Assembly: GCA_947631305.1 (NCBI GenBank) | Contig: CANRKV010000023.1 | Coordinates: forward strand, 1 to 14,433 | From: an uncultured Jeotgalicoccus sp. | GTDB taxonomy: Bacteria > Bacillota > Bacilli > Staphylococcales > Salinicoccaceae | Direction of reading: 5' to 3' | DNA: 14,433 nt | Shown: one piece after another, positions 12,713 through 14,433 of the stretch | How positions within the stretch are numbered: position 1 is the first letter of the stretch | How the letters are laid out: every line of letters starts with the position of its first letter | Position numbers and translations under genes: made by a program | Notes under the pieces: generated by a model | Database searches by the model: none | The model's input: only the letters and a program-made list of their open reading frames with translations | Told to the model about the DNA's origin: nothing

Positions 12713-14433
12713 ATGACCGGAGAAATGATTTTTGTCGCAGTCATCATCGTATTAATGTTAATAGGTTTATCATTTGAGGTTATTCGTGCAGATTTTTTAA
12801 TATTTTTAGTAATGGTTATCTTTTTAATTACCGGAGTTATAAGCAGTGAGCAGGCATTAAGCGGATTTTCCAATGAAGGTATGCTGACCGTGCTGTTGCT
12901 GTTTATAGTAGCCGGTGCCATTCAAAAACATGGGATTATAGAACTTGTCGTATACAAGCTGCTCGGCAAAGCGGATAATGTTAAGAAAAGCATGGTTAAA
13001 GTAATGCTTCCCGTCGGTTTAGCTTCAGGCTTCCTTAACAACACGCCGATAGTTGTTGCACTCACACCGATAATAAGAGAATGGGCAATTGATAAAGGCT
13101 ACAGTCCGTCAAAATTTTTAATGCCTTTATCCTTTATGACAATTTTAGGCGGAACTATCACTATGATCGGAACATCGACGACACTTGTCATTCACGGTCT
13201 CTTAATCAGTGCCGGTCTCGAAGGATTCTCATTCTTTACACTGGCGGTGGTAGGGATACCGATTACAGCAGCAGGACTTATATACCTGCTGACCATCGGT
13301 TATAAACTGCTGCCTGAACATCTGGGTGCAAAAGAACAGATCAGTCAGGAAACTAAAGAGTTTCTGGCAGAAGCAATTATTGAAGAAAAGTTTGAGCACG
13401 AGGGACAGAGCGTGACCAAGCTTGGCCGTGATGTGCTTGACGGAATATATATTATTGAAATTATTCGTAATGACAGTAGAGTCTATCCGGTTACGGGTGA
13501 GACCAAAGTCCTTAACGGAGACCATATTATTTTTTCCGGCTCATTAAATACAATAGGAAAAATACAAAAATTTAAAGGCGTAACGATTAAAACAGGAACC
13601 GAGCTGACACTCGATGATGTCAGTAATAAAGACAGTCATTTAATCGAAACGGTAGTTTCACATAATTCATCACTGCTTAATAAAACATTGAAGCAGGCTA
13701 ATTTTAAATCGCGTTACGATGCCGGTGTTATTGCCATTCATCGTAATAATCAACGAATTAAAAGCAGAGTGGGGGACATTGTTTTAAAAACGGGTGATAC
13801 GCTTTTGCTGCTTGCGGACAATGCATTTATTGATAAGCACAAATATTCTTCTGATTTTTATGTGGTTACAGACGTTGCACCCCCTGACAATTTAAATCAG
13901 GATATGCGTAAAGGATGGATCAGTTTAACTGCGCTGATTTCCATGATTCTGGTTGTCACACTGGGCTGGCTGTCAATGCTCGAAGCAATGCTCGTTCTCG
14001 TTGTGCTCCTGATAGGCTTTAAATTTATTTCACCAAATGATGTGAAGAAATTTATACAATTTGATGTAATACTGCTGATAGCAAGTGCCTTCGGCGTCGG
14101 TGCTGCAATGACAGAATCAGGACTTGCACTGTACATTGCAGCGGGTCTGACAGCATTAGCTACGCCATTTGGTGTGCTCGGGGTACTGTTGATCATATAC
14201 TTTGTGACAAACAGTTTTACAGAAGTAATTACAAACAGTGCAGCGGCGGTGCTGATGTTTCCGATAGTGCTTGAAGTGGCGGCCGAGATGAATATCGGAT
14301 ATATGGGTCTGATTGTAGCTGTGACAATTGGCGCCTCGGCAAGTTTTATGACCCCGATCGGCTATCAGACGAACTTAATTGTTTACGGTCCCGGCGGTTA
14401 TAAATTCAGTGATTATTTAAAAGTGGGAACACC
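12713..14433 (+). CDS. SLC13/DASS-type transporter with two RCK_C (TrkA-C) domains, 3' end outside window
   Basis: The frame is open from the ATG at 12713 to the window edge, 573 codons, so only the last few tens of residues of a roughly 600-residue protein should be missing. GGGGGAG (12701-12707) is 5 nt before the start. The first block of hydrophobic segments carries NNTP (109-112) and GTSTT. Soluble residues about 230-400 contain two RCK_C-like units, the first near LDGIYIIEIIRND and the second near YDAGVIAIHRNNQRI, each ending in a GD-containing strand (LNGDHIIFSG; LKTGDTLLLLA). The second membrane block has ITNSAAA (506-512) and TPIGYQTN (547-554). Paired N-T/N-S motifs are the substrate and sodium sites of SLC13 carriers, so Na+-coupled uptake of a dicarboxylate, sulfate or similar anion is likely. 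The substrate is not determined. It lies outside the teichoic acid unit, behind a terminator. Confidence 0.9.
   Translation, partial: MTGEMIFVAVIIVLMLIGLSFEVIRADFLIFLVMVIFLITGVISSEQALSGFSNEGMLTVLLLFIVAGAIQKHGIIELVVYKLLGKADNVKKSMVKVMLPVGLASGFLNNTPIVVALTPIIREWAIDKGYSPSKFLMPLSFMTILGGTITMIGTSTTLVIHGLLISAGLEGFSFFTLAVVGIPITAAGLIYLLTIGYKLLPEHLGAKEQISQETKEFLAEAIIEEKFEHEGQSVTKLGRDVLDGIYIIEIIRNDSRVYPVTGETKVLNGDHIIFSGSLNTIGKIQKFKGVTIKTGTELTLDDVSNKDSHLIETVVSHNSSLLNKTLKQANFKSRYDAGVIAIHRNNQRIKSRVGDIVLKTGDTLLLLADNAFIDKHKYSSDFYVVTDVAPPDNLNQDMRKGWISLTALISMILVVTLGWLSMLEAMLVLVVLLIGFKFISPNDVKKFIQFDVILLIASAFGVGAAMTESGLALYIAAGLTALATPFGVLGVLLIIYFVTNSFTEVITNSAAAVLMFPIVLEVAAEMNIGYMGLIVAVTIGASASFMTPIGYQTNLIVYGPGGYKFSDYLKVGT

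Noticed and set aside
12661..14196. Minus-strand ORFs across the SLC13-type gene
   Set aside because: The plus frame is open for 573 codons with transporter motifs; the minus ORFs are antisense.
1..14433. CRISPR array, insertion sequence, tRNA/rRNA or phage genes
   Set aside because: No regular repeats, transposase-like or integrase-like frames, or cloverleaf-type sequences were seen. Nearly all bases are in cell-envelope, lipid or transport genes with short spacers.

Overview
The window looks like a Staphylococcaceae chromosome of fairly low GC, with Gram-positive Shine-Dalgarno sites and T-rich intrinsic terminators. Its gene content is that of a wall teichoic acid (WTA) locus. The TagA-, TagB-, TagD-, TarF- and TagGH-like proteins read as staphylococcal-type, but the order and orientation are not those I recall for Staphylococcus aureus, and TagH carries a long C-terminal extension. 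A relative such as Jeotgalicoccus, Salinicoccus or Macrococcus would fit. The genus is an inference, not something the sequence proves.

Layout, left to right. (1) 1-1634 (+): the 3' end of a GT-B glycosyltransferase, then a complete WbuB-like glycosyltransferase with its own extended -10 promoter, closed by a terminator. (2) 1733-4384 (+): a very large CDP-glycerol/ribitol phosphotransferase-type protein with about 500 beta-rich residues ahead of a TagF-like catalytic domain. (3) 4417-5956 (-): tagD and tagB, overlapping by 8 nt and converging on gene 2 at a symmetrical terminator. (4) 6052-9478 (+): a TarF-like glycerophosphotransferase, then the WTA exporter tagG-tagH. tagGH appears to have its own promoter inside the end of the TarF gene. 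(5) 9508-10218 (-): a cytosolic glycerophosphodiester phosphodiesterase, convergent with tagH. (6) 10316-12628 (+): tagA, then a lipoprotein polysaccharide deacetylase with a PdaC-like layout. (7) 12713-end (+): an SLC13-type transporter with two RCK_C/TrkA-C-like cytoplasmic domains, cut by the window edge.

How the genes fit together, from known WTA biochemistry. TagD makes CDP-glycerol. TagA adds ManNAc to the undecaprenyl-PP-GlcNAc made by TagO (not in the window). TagB adds the first glycerol phosphate. The TarF-like and/or the long TagF-like protein extend the chain. TagGH exports it, and a ligase outside the window attaches it to peptidoglycan. The phosphodiesterase could return glycerol phosphate from glycerophosphodiesters, and the deacetylase probably edits the peptidoglycan or another cell-surface glycan. 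No ribitol-phosphate genes (tarI/tarJ) are seen, so a glycerol-phosphate polymer is the simplest reading. The long transferase could still use another CDP-polyol or build a second polymer together with the flanking glycosyltransferases.

The locus is compact. Four intrinsic terminators overlap stop codons, and two predicted -10 elements overlap or abut stop codons. There is no gene-free stretch over 300 bp. I see no mobile element, CRISPR array, rRNA or tRNA.
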